A DNA stretch of 64,000 nucleotides from DATJHM01 sp963777355 (GCA_963777355.1 CAVZQK010000068.1:62001-126000); one strand, 5' to 3'. Shown: positions 55,347 through 64,000, counted from the stretch's first letter. The notes: generated from the letters alone by a model not told the origin. Program-made: numbers and translations.

Positions 55347-55823
55347 TTATTTTTCCCAAAGACCTTCCTTCGGTTCGTATGGAAGAGGATAAAAATCCTG
55401 AGCGGTATATTTTTCAAGTTGAGGAAACGTCCAGCTATCTTTCCCTTGAATATATTGTAGAAGAAGGACGGTTGTTTCTGAGGTTCCATGTGACCAGATA
55501 AGATGCCTGCATGTTCCGCATGGTGGCGTACCATGTTCTTGTACTTCTGGAACAGGATCAGCTATTACAATACTTTTAATCTTGGCTTTGTATGACTCCT
55601 GGAGGATCATGTTTGCGATAGCATGTCTTTCACCACAAACTGTAGCATGAGCAAGATTTGGCTCATAGCAAGCACCGTCATGGATTTTTCCACTGTCTGA
55701 AAGAAGGAATGAATAGAGTGTATCTATGCCACCATGTGCATGACGGATTTGATTGTATTGAACAATAGACTCTTTCGCATATTCAACAAGTCTTTTTTCC
55801 TCTAAAGTGAGTGTTATGTTCAT
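55347..55823 (-). CDS. Cytidine deaminase-like protein
   Basis: A 158-residue zinc deaminase of the cytidine deaminase fold. The zinc and catalytic residues are present: the TVCGERHAIANMIL block (Cys-Gly-Glu, a variant of HAE/CAE) and PCGTCRHLIW (PCxxC). The family deaminates cytidine, blasticidin or related bases; the exact substrate is not clear. ATG 55823 overlaps the nfo stop by four bases (ATGA), so it is translationally coupled to endonuclease IV, which would fit nucleotide or DNA damage control. Confidence 0.85.
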   Translation of the reverse strand: MNITLTLEEKRLVEYAKESIVQYNQIRHAHGGIDTLYSFLLSDSGKIHDGACYEPNLAHATVCGERHAIANMILQESYKAKIKSIVIADPVPEVQEHGTPPCGTCRHLIWSHGTSETTVLLLQYIQGKDSWTFPQLEKYTAQDFYPLPYEPKEGLWEK

Positions 55824-56698
55824 ATCTGCTCGTACTTGTTCAGTAAGGCTTTTGCTTTGGCAATCTGCCCTGCGTCGTGTTCCCAATCCTCTCTGTCGTG
55901 GTCGTCGGTTTTGATTGGTGTCTCCATCAGAACCGCGACGTGGTCCAGGCGCGGATCTTGCAAGAATGCCCTCAGACCTTCCTCGCCAATTATGCCCTCG
56001 CCAAGCCGGGTATGTACATCCCGGTGACTGCCCAGCGCTTTTTCTGTATCATTGAGATGAATAATGTGCAACCGCTCAGTTCCCACTATATCTGCAAATT
56101 GTTGCAAGACCAGCAGAGCCGCCTCTTTATGAGAGATATCATATCCCGCTCCCCACAGATGAGCGGTATCGAGACAGACACCGATTCTATCGTAATATTG
56201 TGGCAGAAGCTGTAAGATCTCGTGTAGGATCTCAAAACTCCGTCCCAGCGAATCTCCCGCCCCTACATCATTTTCCAGGAGCAGCATGACTTCTTCTGGC
56301 GACTCTGCTAGCACGCGCGTAATCCCCTCAGCGACGCGTGCAATCCCCGCCTCGACTCCTGAGCCTCGGTGACTTCCTGTATGAAATACAACATACCTTG
56401 CCCCAAGCAGCGCTCCACGCTGTAGTGTCCAGGTGAGCAGCGCAATCGACTTTCCCCAATTTACTGGATCAGCAGCTCCAAGATTGATGAGGTAGGGTGC
56501 ATGCAACACAACCGGGTAAAGATGCCGCTCTTTTGCCGCCTCCGCGAAAGCCGCACAGGCCTCTGGGTCATCCGCTGGCGGTTTCCATGCCGTAGGATTG
56601 CTGGCAAAAATTTGGATTGCCTGACAGCCGATCTGTTCCGCCTGCATCGCGGCGCGAACCATATTAGAGTGCGTGGGCATATGACGACCTAGACGCAT
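55820..56698 (-). CDS. nfo: Endonuclease IV (deoxyribonuclease IV)
   Basis: Nfo cuts DNA 5' to abasic sites in base excision repair, using three zinc ions. The 292-residue TIM barrel shows RLGRHMPTHSNMVRAAMQA, QIFASNPTAWKPP, VVLHAPYLINLGA (zinc His), FHTGSHRGSG (zinc His), LLENDVGAGDSLG (zinc Glu), GVCLDTAHLWGAGYD (zinc Asp/His) and IHLNDTEKALGSHRDVHTRL. It is coupled by TGATG to scpB upstream and by ATGA to the deaminase downstream. Confidence 0.95.
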   Translation of the reverse strand: MRLGRHMPTHSNMVRAAMQAEQIGCQAIQIFASNPTAWKPPADDPEACAAFAEAAKERHLYPVVLHAPYLINLGAADPVNWGKSIALLTWTLQRGALLGARYVVFHTGSHRGSGVEAGIARVAEGITRVLAESPEEVMLLLENDVGAGDSLGRSFEILHEILQLLPQYYDRIGVCLDTAHLWGAGYDISHKEAALLVLQQFADIVGTERLHIIHLNDTEKALGSHRDVHTRLGEGIIGEEGLRAFLQDPRLDHVAVLMETPIKTDDHDREDWEHDAGQIAKAKALLNKYEQI

Positions 56699-57309
56699 CA
56701 GCTCTTTCCCTCATCTTCCGCTGTGGTGGACCAAATATTTTGTGGATTGATGGCATTCGCAAGCGAGACACCAGGAAGCTCTTCCAGATTTGTGAGACCA
56801 AACTGCTGCAAGAAGTCCGCAGTTGTGGCAAATAAGGCCGGTCTACCAACCGTCTGCGCTCGCCCAATCTCCGCTACCAGTCCATATTGTACCAGACTCG
56901 CCAGGGCGCGATCACTATTTACACCACGAATTGCCTCGATCTGACTCCGCGTAATCGGTTGACGATAAGCAATCACCGAGAGCGTCTCCAATGCCGCCGC
57001 CGTCAACTTCGCGCTTAGCGGCAAACCAAGCAGAGCCGCGATATAGCGTGCATTCTCAGGAGCCGAGACCAGTTGTACCTGCTCTCCAAGCCGTTGTAGA
57101 CGAATCCCCCGTTCCTGATCCTGCAAATCCTGTTCCAATATTCGGAGAGCCGCACTCAGCGCAACTTCATCGATATTCAAGATCTTGCGCAGCTCCGCAC
57201 GCTCCAAAGGCCGGCCAGAGACAAAGAGTAGGCCCTCAACAGCCGCTCCCAGCCGCCGCTCCTGTTGCCCTCTCTCTACCTTATGACCATCAAGCACATC
57301 TTCTTCCAT
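56698..57309 (-). CDS. scpB: Segregation and condensation protein B
   Basis: ScpB, the winged-helix dimer that binds ScpA in the SMC condensin complex. The 203-residue protein has two winged-helix domains: GAAVEGLLFVSGRPLERAEL and LETLSVIAYRQPITRSQIEA, followed by IRGVNSDRALASLVQYGLV and GRPALFATTADFLQQFGL. The C-terminal tail is polar. Its usual partner scpA is not in the window (upstream is non-coding with a GNAT relic). First gene of the scpB-nfo-deaminase operon. Confidence 0.94.
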   Translation of the reverse strand: MEEDVLDGHKVERGQQERRLGAAVEGLLFVSGRPLERAELRKILNIDEVALSAALRILEQDLQDQERGIRLQRLGEQVQLVSAPENARYIAALLGLPLSAKLTAAALETLSVIAYRQPITRSQIEAIRGVNSDRALASLVQYGLVAEIGRAQTVGRPALFATTADFLQQFGLTNLEELPGVSLANAINPQNIWSTTAEDEGKS

Positions 57310-57323
57310 TGCCAGGAATTATA

Positions 57324-57439
57324 TCATGTTCGGCAATCGTCGTCATCAAGATTGTCTATCATCAATCGTTTTGTCATAAGATAACGCTGCTCATGCGCCT
57401 CAAAGCCCAACTTTCGATACAGCGCTAACTCCGGCTTCG
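57324..57439 (-). pseudogene. GNAT acetyltransferase, C-terminal fragment
   Basis: About 38 residues: ELALYRKLGFEAHEQRYLMT, then KRLMIDN, and a stop at 57324. This is the typical end of a GNAT N-acetyltransferase (ALxLYxKxGF followed by Y-M-x-K). A stop lies just upstream in frame and no start exists. It lies directly upstream of scpB. Confidence 0.6.
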
Positions 57440-57621
57440 TTTGTATGCTCTACCTCATTGCTTCTCGTTGAAAATGGATCTCCACAAAAAGTCCCCCTTC
57501 CCTAAAGAAATATTTTTTCATGCCGATTGCGGACTATGTAGGATCACTCTGCTATTCTGGCATTGTCCTGAAAAATCTCTGCTCTTACCCTACTGCTTTC
57601 ACTAGGAAATGTTGAAACTTG

Positions 57622-57650
57622 CGTAGGGCAGATCGGCCATGCCGTCTCCG
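57622..57650. repeat. Dispersed repeat variant, GTAGGGCAGATCGGCC
   Basis: GTAGGGCAGATCGGCCATGC followed by CGTCTCC. Compared with 5430, the sequence between the arms changes but GGCA/TGCC pairing is kept. It is the only feature in the ~400-base space 57440-57840. Confidence 0.65.
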
Positions 57651-57840
57651 GTTTGCTGACCACCCTGCATTGTATTCGAACTCAATGAGCTGTTTACGTT
57701 ATCAGATGTAGCGTTGCGATGTAGCGGTTACATCTTTGGCTAGAAGCCAATTCTCCATATCATGATAACCTGTAGCCTTTTTCTTTTTAGCTGAGTTGAT
57801 TTCTATTCAATCTGAGGCCATCTTATGCTAATAACATGTT

Positions 57841-58959
57841 CTAATACCGAGACAGCCATTGCAATTCTGCTTTCAGCGCCTCATAGCGCTGGTGCTCTGT
57901 TGCCCCTGGCAACGGTAACGCGATCTGTACCTGGTGGAGGGCGCGATCAGGAAAGAGTGCTAGTCCACGCCCCGGAACTGCTTCCGGTAGAAGCGCTGTG
58001 GGACCAAAGAGTTCAAAACGCTGCTGTTTCGTCAATTGAAGACCAATTTTCGTTGCAAAGGCACTGAGCAGCTCTGCTGGCAGATGCTGCGCATCGATCT
58101 CTGCACTGCTGACAATCAGATAGAGACCCATTATACGCATCTCGGCAGTCAGCAGTGCTAGCTTTTTTAAGGTCGCCGCTGCACTACTCCGTTCGCTAAA
58201 CGTATGATAATTGCTAATAATCAGGAGCAGTTGCGGGACTTCAAGCCCCTGAGACCACATCTGCGCCAGTGTTGTCTCATTCCAACGTTGATAGGGATAA
58301 CCTTCGCGTCTCGGCGTAGATTCTTTGTTGAATGTGGCAATAAATTGATTCAGTTTCTCATCTGAACTGCCATCTGTCCACATGAGCGTCCCATCGCTGG
58401 CTCGCAGATGCGGTAGCTCCTGAAAAAAGTCTAGCTCATGGAATGGATCGATGATTGCACAACGAAGCTGCTCCGGCAGAAAGCGAGAGGTCAGCCAGAA
58501 GAGTAGCGTCTGTAATGCCGTCGCTTTACCACTGTGTTGCGCGCCTGCAATGAGCAGCGGGCCACCAGGATTGCCATGCAGGTCAATGAGCAAGGGATTG
58601 CATTGGAGCAGCTCCGGTTTGTCCAGCAGACCAAGCGGCATCTGCATCGATGGCTTTAGCTGCTCTCGGCTCCGTCTTTCCAGAATCTCATGCATTGTCA
58701 TGGGAATCACTGATCGACGTTCATCTGTCTGCCGATGCAGACCATTTGCTGGCTGATTTGGCAGAAAGAGTACCAGCGGATCAGGCGCGTTCAATGCATG
58801 AGGCAGAGGAAGAGCGGCTGGCCAGTAAACAATTTCGTCGCTACGGGCATCTTCTCGTGAATAGGTGGCGTTGATGCGCTCGATGACCCCCTGGAGAAAT
58901 TGTTGCGCTGGACGGGTAGTATTCAGTCTGGGAAGTGAGAGCGGAAATGCATTCGACAT
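57841..58959 (-). CDS. EccC/FtsK-like ATPase domain protein
   Basis: A 372-residue stand-alone FtsK/SpoIIIE-type ATPase module, like the last domain of type VII secretion ATPases (EccC/EssC). Its P-loop reads LLIAGAQHSGKATALQTLLF, and the Walker B position is LLLIISNYH, where the acidic residues are lost. CAIIDPFHELDFFQELPHLR and the end GRGLALFPDRALHQVQIALP match the family. It starts 3 bases after the upstream ATPase gene, and the upstream stop region supplies its ribosome site, so the two are coupled. It has no membrane helix. Confidence 0.8.
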   Translation of the reverse strand: MSNAFPLSLPRLNTTRPAQQFLQGVIERINATYSREDARSDEIVYWPAALPLPHALNAPDPLVLFLPNQPANGLHRQTDERRSVIPMTMHEILERRSREQLKPSMQMPLGLLDKPELLQCNPLLIDLHGNPGGPLLIAGAQHSGKATALQTLLFWLTSRFLPEQLRCAIIDPFHELDFFQELPHLRASDGTLMWTDGSSDEKLNQFIATFNKESTPRREGYPYQRWNETTLAQMWSQGLEVPQLLLIISNYHTFSERSSAAATLKKLALLTAEMRIMGLYLIVSSAEIDAQHLPAELLSAFATKIGLQLTKQQRFELFGPTALLPEAVPGRGLALFPDRALHQVQIALPLPGATEHQRYEALKAELQWLSRY

Positions 58960-58962
58960 GGC

Positions 58963-61446
58963 TTATGCCTCCATAACTGAACTGTTAATCGACGTTGCTA
59001 CTGTTTTATCGGTTGATGGTTCAAGCTGGGGGATGAGCCGCGCCGATTCTTGTACAATGTGTTGCGGGATATGGGCACCCTGGAAGAGATCAAGTTGGTT
59101 ATCGCTGTGCAGGAGATAGCCACGTCCCGGCAGACTGGCCGGCAGAAATGCCGCGTCATCCCTATAGATTACTGCCCTGCTCTCTTCGGTAGTTGCGCAG
59201 CGTAAACAGAGGCTGTAATGGACCAGCTCTCGTATCTGTCGATAGTGCCGAGATACATGTTCGCCATCTCCATCCCGGCTGAAGGGACTAGCAGTTGTAA
59301 AAAGAAGATGGACTGCAAGCTCTCGGCTGGCAATGCCTGGCATCTGTAGTTCGTCCAACAATGTCTCTCCCTGCTTCGTCAGCGCAAGACATTCATTGAC
59401 CAGGATCAGGAGGCGTGGAAACCCTTTCCCTTCGCGTAAACGGCCCTCGCGCCCTGCAATTTCGGCGTGTAACATCGTTAAAAAACGTTGTACCAGGGCC
59501 GGTGAAGGATCAGGGCCAAGATAACTGAGCGTATGTGGCAATGTCCGAAATGGCGAGAGCACCAGTCCTGTTCCCTGGTCGATGAGGAGCAGGAGCAGCT
59601 CTGAAGGTCGATATGCCAGGGTTAGCGAGAGGAGTAGCGCTTGCAATAGCTCGTTTTTTCCGGAACCCGCCTGACCAACAAGTAAGCCGTGTGGACCATC
59701 TTTCAATAAATCAAGATATTGTAGCTCATCGCCATTCTTCATCCCGATTGGAATGCGTAGCAGGGGATTGATCTTGCCGGTGAAAGATGGTGCACGAAAA
59801 GCAGGGTCATGCCAGCGTAGTAGTTGCTGATTCCCTGCCAACTCCAGTGCTGGTAGAAAGAGCGTGCGCACATCGACTTGCGCTCGTAACCCTGGCCGCC
59901 TATCGGGCAATGCTCGCAAGCATTGTATGCGCCGCGCAAACTCATGTAATATTGCCGCTGAATAGACCTCAAGTCTCTCACAGACCAGGGGTGCTGGCGG
60001 ATCGGCTTGTAGTTCATAGAATATGGCCTCTCTCTGAGCCACCTGATTCGCCGTCGAGGTTTGTGTATTCTGTACTCCTTGTTTTGGACCATGTTTTGTC
60101 ATGACTGGCAACGGCGTCGTTTCAGTGAGTTCCATGCCTGAAAAATCGTTCAACTGCAAAATTGCACTGCTATTTTCCGGTAACGTCTGTTGATCTGCGC
60201 TGATACACAGCACAGAGACTCCCAGATGTGAGCCATCATAAAGTGCCCGTATAAGTTCTGGACGTTGCAAAGGCGAAACTCCTGCTTGAGTCGGTATCCG
60301 TGGTGAGAGCATCCGCCCTGGGTATAATCCAGTGCTTGCTTCTTCCTCTGCATCGAAATAGTCAACGATGATGACTAAATGCGGAAGCCGGGCAGATCTG
60401 TCAGAGGCTGCAAAAGCAGATGCCTGAGACGAACTATCATGTAGCAGCAATTCTCGTCGGCTGAGCTCACGCGCAAGCAGTGTAAGCTGTTCATTGATTG
60501 CATATGTACCAAGCGCGATTGTACGTGTTTGTTGTGTCTCTGTCGTTGCCTCGTAGCCATCGCTACTATCAAATAGTAATGTGTGTGGCAGGGCACGCAT
60601 CCATTGCCAGGCAAGATTTTGTGTCTGGGGCGCAAGCAAAATAATGCGTACATCTTGAGGTGAATGATGATAGGCTAGCTGGGCAACCAGACTCTGCATG
60701 ACTGCACGAGCACGTTGTAATGTCTGTTGTGAACCAAGAATAGCGACTGGACCACGCTTGTAAAGTGTCGTCGTAAGTGGTATGCAAAGCGAGCTGTAGC
60801 TATTGTGTAGCTCTTGCACTGATGCCGCAAGATCCGTAAATGGTCCTGTTAGCCCACCTGGTAGCTCTTGAATGCGAAAGCTTGTCGGACGCCGACCCAG
60901 TCCGAAACTTAGGGAGAGAAAGTCCGCATCTTCGGGACGTCGCGCCCACAATTGCAGATCCTGGTCGTCAAAACTGCGCTTGAGGATTGGTGTAATTGTG
61001 AGATGTTCATAGGCTGTAGGCAAAGGCGAAGAAAGCGAGAGAGGCGGCGAAAGCTCCATTCGCGCCTGGCGCTCTTGCCAATGAAGCACCTGTAAACGCT
61101 TTTCAACCTTTCGCAGATCTTGCTGATAACTGTTTCGGGCCTGTTGGATACTAGTGCGATTTATAAGAGAGTGCAGACAAACAAGCACAAAAAGCGCAAG
61201 CATGAGTAGCCCGCTTCCCAGCGCACAGAGCACGACAAAATCAACTTTGGGAAGCAAATATCTGGAAAGCAGAATTCCTATACACAGGAATAGCCCGTAT
61301 AAACTCCAGAAAATAGCCCAGGAAAAAGAGGGAGGGGCCGTCAATACAGGGGGAGTTGGTAATTCCACCGTCTCTTTTGGAATCTCAGGCCAGCGACGCA
61401 CCTTACGCGTGATCGTGGTAATAATGGTTAATGGCTGGTAGGACAA
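58963..61446 (-). CDS. EccC/EssC-like membrane ATPase
   Basis: An 827-residue FtsK/SpoIIIE-family protein with the type VII secretion layout. Two N-terminal membrane helices (about 45-68 and 72-92) are followed by a coiled linker, the DUF-type domain GPVAILGSQQTLQRARAVMQ with LAYHHSPQDVRIILLAP, and one main ATPase domain near residue 590 (GLLVGQAGSGKNELLQALLL). Walker B is LLILVNECLAL, with Asp replaced by Asn. Normally three ATPase modules are in one chain; here only one is present and another is in the next gene. No WXG100 substrate gene is near. The role may be secretion or another membrane translocation process. Confidence 0.8.
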   Translation of the reverse strand: MSYQPLTIITTITRKVRRWPEIPKETVELPTPPVLTAPPSFSWAIFWSLYGLFLCIGILLSRYLLPKVDFVVLCALGSGLLMLALFVLVCLHSLINRTSIQQARNSYQQDLRKVEKRLQVLHWQERQARMELSPPLSLSSPLPTAYEHLTITPILKRSFDDQDLQLWARRPEDADFLSLSFGLGRRPTSFRIQELPGGLTGPFTDLAASVQELHNSYSSLCIPLTTTLYKRGPVAILGSQQTLQRARAVMQSLVAQLAYHHSPQDVRIILLAPQTQNLAWQWMRALPHTLLFDSSDGYEATTETQQTRTIALGTYAINEQLTLLARELSRRELLLHDSSSQASAFAASDRSARLPHLVIIVDYFDAEEEASTGLYPGRMLSPRIPTQAGVSPLQRPELIRALYDGSHLGVSVLCISADQQTLPENSSAILQLNDFSGMELTETTPLPVMTKHGPKQGVQNTQTSTANQVAQREAIFYELQADPPAPLVCERLEVYSAAILHEFARRIQCLRALPDRRPGLRAQVDVRTLFLPALELAGNQQLLRWHDPAFRAPSFTGKINPLLRIPIGMKNGDELQYLDLLKDGPHGLLVGQAGSGKNELLQALLLSLTLAYRPSELLLLLIDQGTGLVLSPFRTLPHTLSYLGPDPSPALVQRFLTMLHAEIAGREGRLREGKGFPRLLILVNECLALTKQGETLLDELQMPGIASRELAVHLLFTTASPFSRDGDGEHVSRHYRQIRELVHYSLCLRCATTEESRAVIYRDDAAFLPASLPGRGYLLHSDNQLDLFQGAHIPQHIVQESARLIPQLEPSTDKTVATSINSSVMEA

Positions 61447-61718
61447 CAGACCTTCTCCTCAACGTATCCTGACTTCCACACAACACTCTGTTGTAAAAAA
61501 GAAGTAGTAGTATCCACTTCTCTTGCCAGTATAATAACAGAATATCTCGCACGATGCAACATTTTACGCGTAGTAATAGAAAATAAAGATAGAAATAGTT
61601 ATTATTTAGGAAGATAGTCATTTGTGTTTACGAAAAGATACGACATTCATATACTTTTTTGCGGAAGCTAGGAATAAATGTTTTATTGGTTATTGTTACA
61701 AACTTTGATAGATAGGCA

Positions 61719-61758
61719 CTCAAAGTTTTTGAGATGATAGAGTTCATTGTGCTATAAT
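61719..61758 (+). promoter_or_regulatory. clpB promoter with overlapping inverted repeat
   Basis: TTGAGA at 61729-61734 and TATAAT at 61753-61758 with an 18-base spacer. An inverted repeat CTCAAA-GTT-TTTGAG (61719-61733) overlaps the -35, as expected for a heat-shock repressor site; it is not a good CIRCE match. Confidence 0.6.
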
Positions 61759-61807
61759 AGAGAAACAGTATGAACCGGAAACTACGTGTAAGGCAGGTAG
61801 GGAAATC

Positions 61808-64000
61808 ATGAAGATAGAACGTTTTACTGATAAAGCTCGCGAGGCCATTCAGGAGGCATCTGAATTGGCCCGTCAACATAGTCATAGTCAGATTGAAGTT
61901 GAACATTTACTTCTTACGATGCTTCAGCAGGAGGGCGGAGTCGTTCCTCAGGTGCTCCAGAAAGCTGGTGGCAATCTCCAGGCTGTCCGCCGCAATCTCG
62001 AAATGGATCTGGACCGTATGCCCCGCGTTTATGGCGCAAGCGAACCCGGTATCTCTCCCCGTCTACGAAAAGTTTTAGAGGATGCCTGGAGCGAGATGAA
62101 CCTGTTTAAGGATGAGTATCTGAGCGTGGAACATCTCCTGCTAGCAATGTTCCAGAGCGACAATCCTGCTCAACAGGTACTTAAAGCTTCTCATGTCACA
62201 CGCGAACAGGTTATGAGCGCCTTAACTCAGATCCGTGGTGCCCAACGCGTGACCGATCAATCGCCAGAGGGCAAATATCAGGCCCTGGAAAAGTATGGTC
62301 GCAATCTCACTGAACTGGCTCAGCTAGGCAAGCTTGATCCGGTCATTGGACGCGATGAGGAGATCCGCCGCGTGATCCAGGTCTTGAGTCGCCGCACGAA
62401 GAATAATCCTGTCCTGATTGGCGAACCTGGCGTCGGCAAAACTGCGATTGTTGAGGGTCTGGCCCAGCGCATTGTTCGCGGGGATATTCCAAAAACTCTG
62501 GCAGATAAACAGGTGGTGACGCTTGATCTGGGATCTCTTGTGGCCGGTGCGAAGTTCCGCGGCGAGTTTGAGGAACGCCTGAAAGCTGTGCTAAAAGAGG
62601 TGACTGGTGCCGACAGTGGCATTATTCTCTTTATCGATGAGCTGCATACTCTCGTAGGTGCTGGTGCCTCCGAAGGCTCAATGGACGCTTCTAATATGCT
62701 CAAACCTATGCTCGCCCGTGGCGAACTCCATTGTATCGGCGCTACGACTCTGAATGAATATCGTAAATATATTGAGAAAGATGCCGCCTTAGAACGACGT
62801 TTCCAGCCTGTCCTGGTCGATCAGCCTACGGTTGAGGATACAATCAGTATTCTGCGTGGCCTCAAACCTCGTTACGAGGTCCATCATGGCGTCCGTATTC
62901 AGGATAGTGCCCTGGTCGCCGCTGCTACTCTCTCAAATCGCTATATCACTGATCGCTTCTTGCCCGATAAAGCGATTGATCTGATCGATGAGGCCGCCAG
63001 CCATCGCCGGGTTGAACTGGATAGTACTCCCAGCGAGATTGATGCTCTGGATCGCCGCATTCGCCAGCTACAGGTGGAGCAGGAGGCTTTGAAGAAGGAG
63101 ACTGATCCCGCCAGCCAGGAGCGGCGTGCGAAGGTTGAGCGCGAGATTGCAAATCTGAGTGAGCAGTTGCATTTGATGCGCCTGGCTCTGGAGAGTGAAC
63201 GCGAGCCGGTGGAAGAGATGCGTTCTCTTAAAAAACAGCTCGATGCGGTCCAGGTTGCCTACGAGAGGGCCGAGCGCGAGTATGACTACGAACAGATGGC
63301 CCGCTTGCGCTATGGGACGATGAAAGAGCTCCAGCAGCACATCCAAGAGATGGAATACAAGCTGACGAATCTTAAAAGTGCCCGTATGCTCAAAGAAGAG
63401 GTCGATGCAGAAGATGTGGCGACGATTGTCGCTAAATGGACCCATATCCCGGTCTCTCGCCTCATGGAAGGCGAAGTGCAGAAGCTACTACATATGGAAG
63501 AGCGTTTGCGTCAGCGCGTCGTTGGTCAGGACGTCGCCCTGGAAATTGTCTCCGATGCCGTTCGCCGTTCGCGAGCTGGTCTGCAAGATCCTCATCGTCC
63601 TCTCGCTAGCTTTCTGTTCCTCGGACCAACTGGTGTCGGTAAGACTGAACTGGCCCGCACCCTGGCTGAGTTTCTTTTTGATGATGAGCAGGCGATGATA
63701 CGGATCGATATGTCTGAATATATGGAGAAGCATTCCGTTTCGCGTCTGATCGGTGCCCCGCCGGGCTATGTCGGTTATGAAGAAGGCGGACAACTCACTG
63801 AAGCCGTACGCCGCCATCCCTATAGCGTAATCTTGCTGGATGAGATCGAGAAAGCTGCACCCGATATCTTCAATGTCCTGCTCCAACTACTCGACGATGG
63901 CCGTCTTACTGATGGCCAGGGCCGTACCGTGGATTTTAAAAATACAGTGATTATTATGACTAGCAACGTCGGAGCTTTCTGGCTCCATGAATACGACGGC
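61808..64000 (+). CDS. clpB: ClpB disaggregase chaperone, 3'-partial
   Basis: ClpB, the AAA+ chaperone that resolubilises aggregated protein with DnaK. The window holds the first 731 codons. Two Clp N-domain repeats (SQIEVEHLLLTMLQ, LSVEHLLLAMF) precede AAA-1 with Walker A GEPGVGKTAIVEGLA and Walker B IILFIDELHTL. The coiled M-domain (about 400-520) distinguishes ClpB from ClpA. AAA-2 has GPTGVGKTELARTLAEFLF, MSEYMEKHSVSRLIG and Walker B VILLDEIEKA. The arginine-finger region LERRFQPVLVDQP is present. The gene runs off the window at 64000; the final third of AAA-2 is not seen. AGGTAGGGAA precedes ATG 61808. Confidence 0.96.
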   Translation, partial: MKIERFTDKAREAIQEASELARQHSHSQIEVEHLLLTMLQQEGGVVPQVLQKAGGNLQAVRRNLEMDLDRMPRVYGASEPGISPRLRKVLEDAWSEMNLFKDEYLSVEHLLLAMFQSDNPAQQVLKASHVTREQVMSALTQIRGAQRVTDQSPEGKYQALEKYGRNLTELAQLGKLDPVIGRDEEIRRVIQVLSRRTKNNPVLIGEPGVGKTAIVEGLAQRIVRGDIPKTLADKQVVTLDLGSLVAGAKFRGEFEERLKAVLKEVTGADSGIILFIDELHTLVGAGASEGSMDASNMLKPMLARGELHCIGATTLNEYRKYIEKDAALERRFQPVLVDQPTVEDTISILRGLKPRYEVHHGVRIQDSALVAAATLSNRYITDRFLPDKAIDLIDEAASHRRVELDSTPSEIDALDRRIRQLQVEQEALKKETDPASQERRAKVEREIANLSEQLHLMRLALESEREPVEEMRSLKKQLDAVQVAYERAEREYDYEQMARLRYGTMKELQQHIQEMEYKLTNLKSARMLKEEVDAEDVATIVAKWTHIPVSRLMEGEVQKLLHMEERLRQRVVGQDVALEIVSDAVRRSRAGLQDPHRPLASFLFLGPTGVGKTELARTLAEFLFDDEQAMIRIDMSEYMEKHSVSRLIGAPPGYVGYEEGGQLTEAVRRHPYSVILLDEIEKAAPDIFNVLLQLLDDGRLTDGQGRTVDFKNTVIIMTSNVGAFWLHEYDG

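Noticed and set aside
57841..61446. Complete type VII secretion locus
   Set aside because: Only the two ATPase-like genes are seen; no WXG100, EccB, EccD or protease gene within the window.
61711..61739. CIRCE (HrcA) element before clpB
   Set aside because: The left arm and 9-base gap fit loosely but the right arm matches poorly; the shorter CTCAAA-GTT-TTTGAG inverted repeat is better supported.
1..64000. rRNA or tRNA genes
   Set aside because: No cloverleaf ending in CCA-type context or rRNA core sequence was recognised by reading; a dedicated tRNA scan would be needed to exclude a missed tRNA.

Overview
The window looks like chromosomal DNA of a Gram-positive-type, multicellular-lineage soil bacterium. 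My best guess is the class Ktedonobacteria (Chloroflexota). The reasons are: a Ser/Thr kinase with a C-terminal PQQ-like propeller, several WD40-type proteins, an NB-ARC/LuxR regulator, an IscB (omega-RNA) element and IS4-type transposase debris of the kind common in that class, a TIGR/EccC-like ATPase pair, many TTG/GTG starts, and abundant short dispersed intergenic repeats. No rRNA, tRNA or CRISPR array was recognised. The placement is inference, not proof.

Layout. 1-5.2 kb: end of a frameshifted modC, a PAS-GAF histidine kinase, a DUF402 protein, panD and a histidine phosphatase. 5.2-13.1 kb: a methyltransferase, small membrane protein, pseudokinase, MazG-like/isoaspartyl peptidase pair, propeller lipoprotein and xylulokinase, separated by repeat islands. 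13.1-18.9 kb: two copies of a ~190-bp MITE-like element enclosing an SDR, a zinc-ribbon WD40 protein and a divergent MFS/DeoR pair. 19.0-22.6 kb: a tight three-gene catabolic operon (CoA transferase, M20 peptidase, aminotransferase). 22.6-26 kb: a dead IS4 transposase between direct repeats, then the kinase-propeller gene. 26-33.4 kb: HxlR, HIT, and a complete phosphate-starvation operon pstS-pstC-pstA-pstB-response regulator, preceded by a four-hexamer Pho box with exact 11-bp spacing. 33.6-42.1 kb: a block of broken genes (NB-ARC/LuxR regulator, a ~1,320-residue beta-rich protein, a nitrilase-like enzyme) with at least eight frame changes. 42.7-46.2 kb: stress protein, second histidine phosphatase, and a CpXC-MoaB-WD40 operon. 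46.4-48.2 kb: a relic IS200/IS605-type element (tnpA end, iscB end, omega-RNA) abutting a palindromic promoter that drives a Fic protein lacking its catalytic core. 48.2-52.7 kb: NurA and a Rad50/SbcC-like ATPase. 53-57.4 kb: a second stress protein, a degenerate APH-type kinase, and a cytidine-deaminase/endonuclease IV/ScpB operon. 57.8-61.4 kb: a two-gene EccC/FtsK-like ATPase set with degenerate Walker motifs. 61.8 kb to the end: clpB.

How the genes work together. The clearest functional unit is the Pst phosphate importer with its PhoB-like regulator under a Pho box. NurA with Rad50 suggests DNA-end processing. The recurrent theme is loss of catalytic residues with the fold kept (pseudokinase at 7.4 kb, APH-like at 54.2 kb, Fic at 47.5 kb, EccC pair at 57.8 kb).
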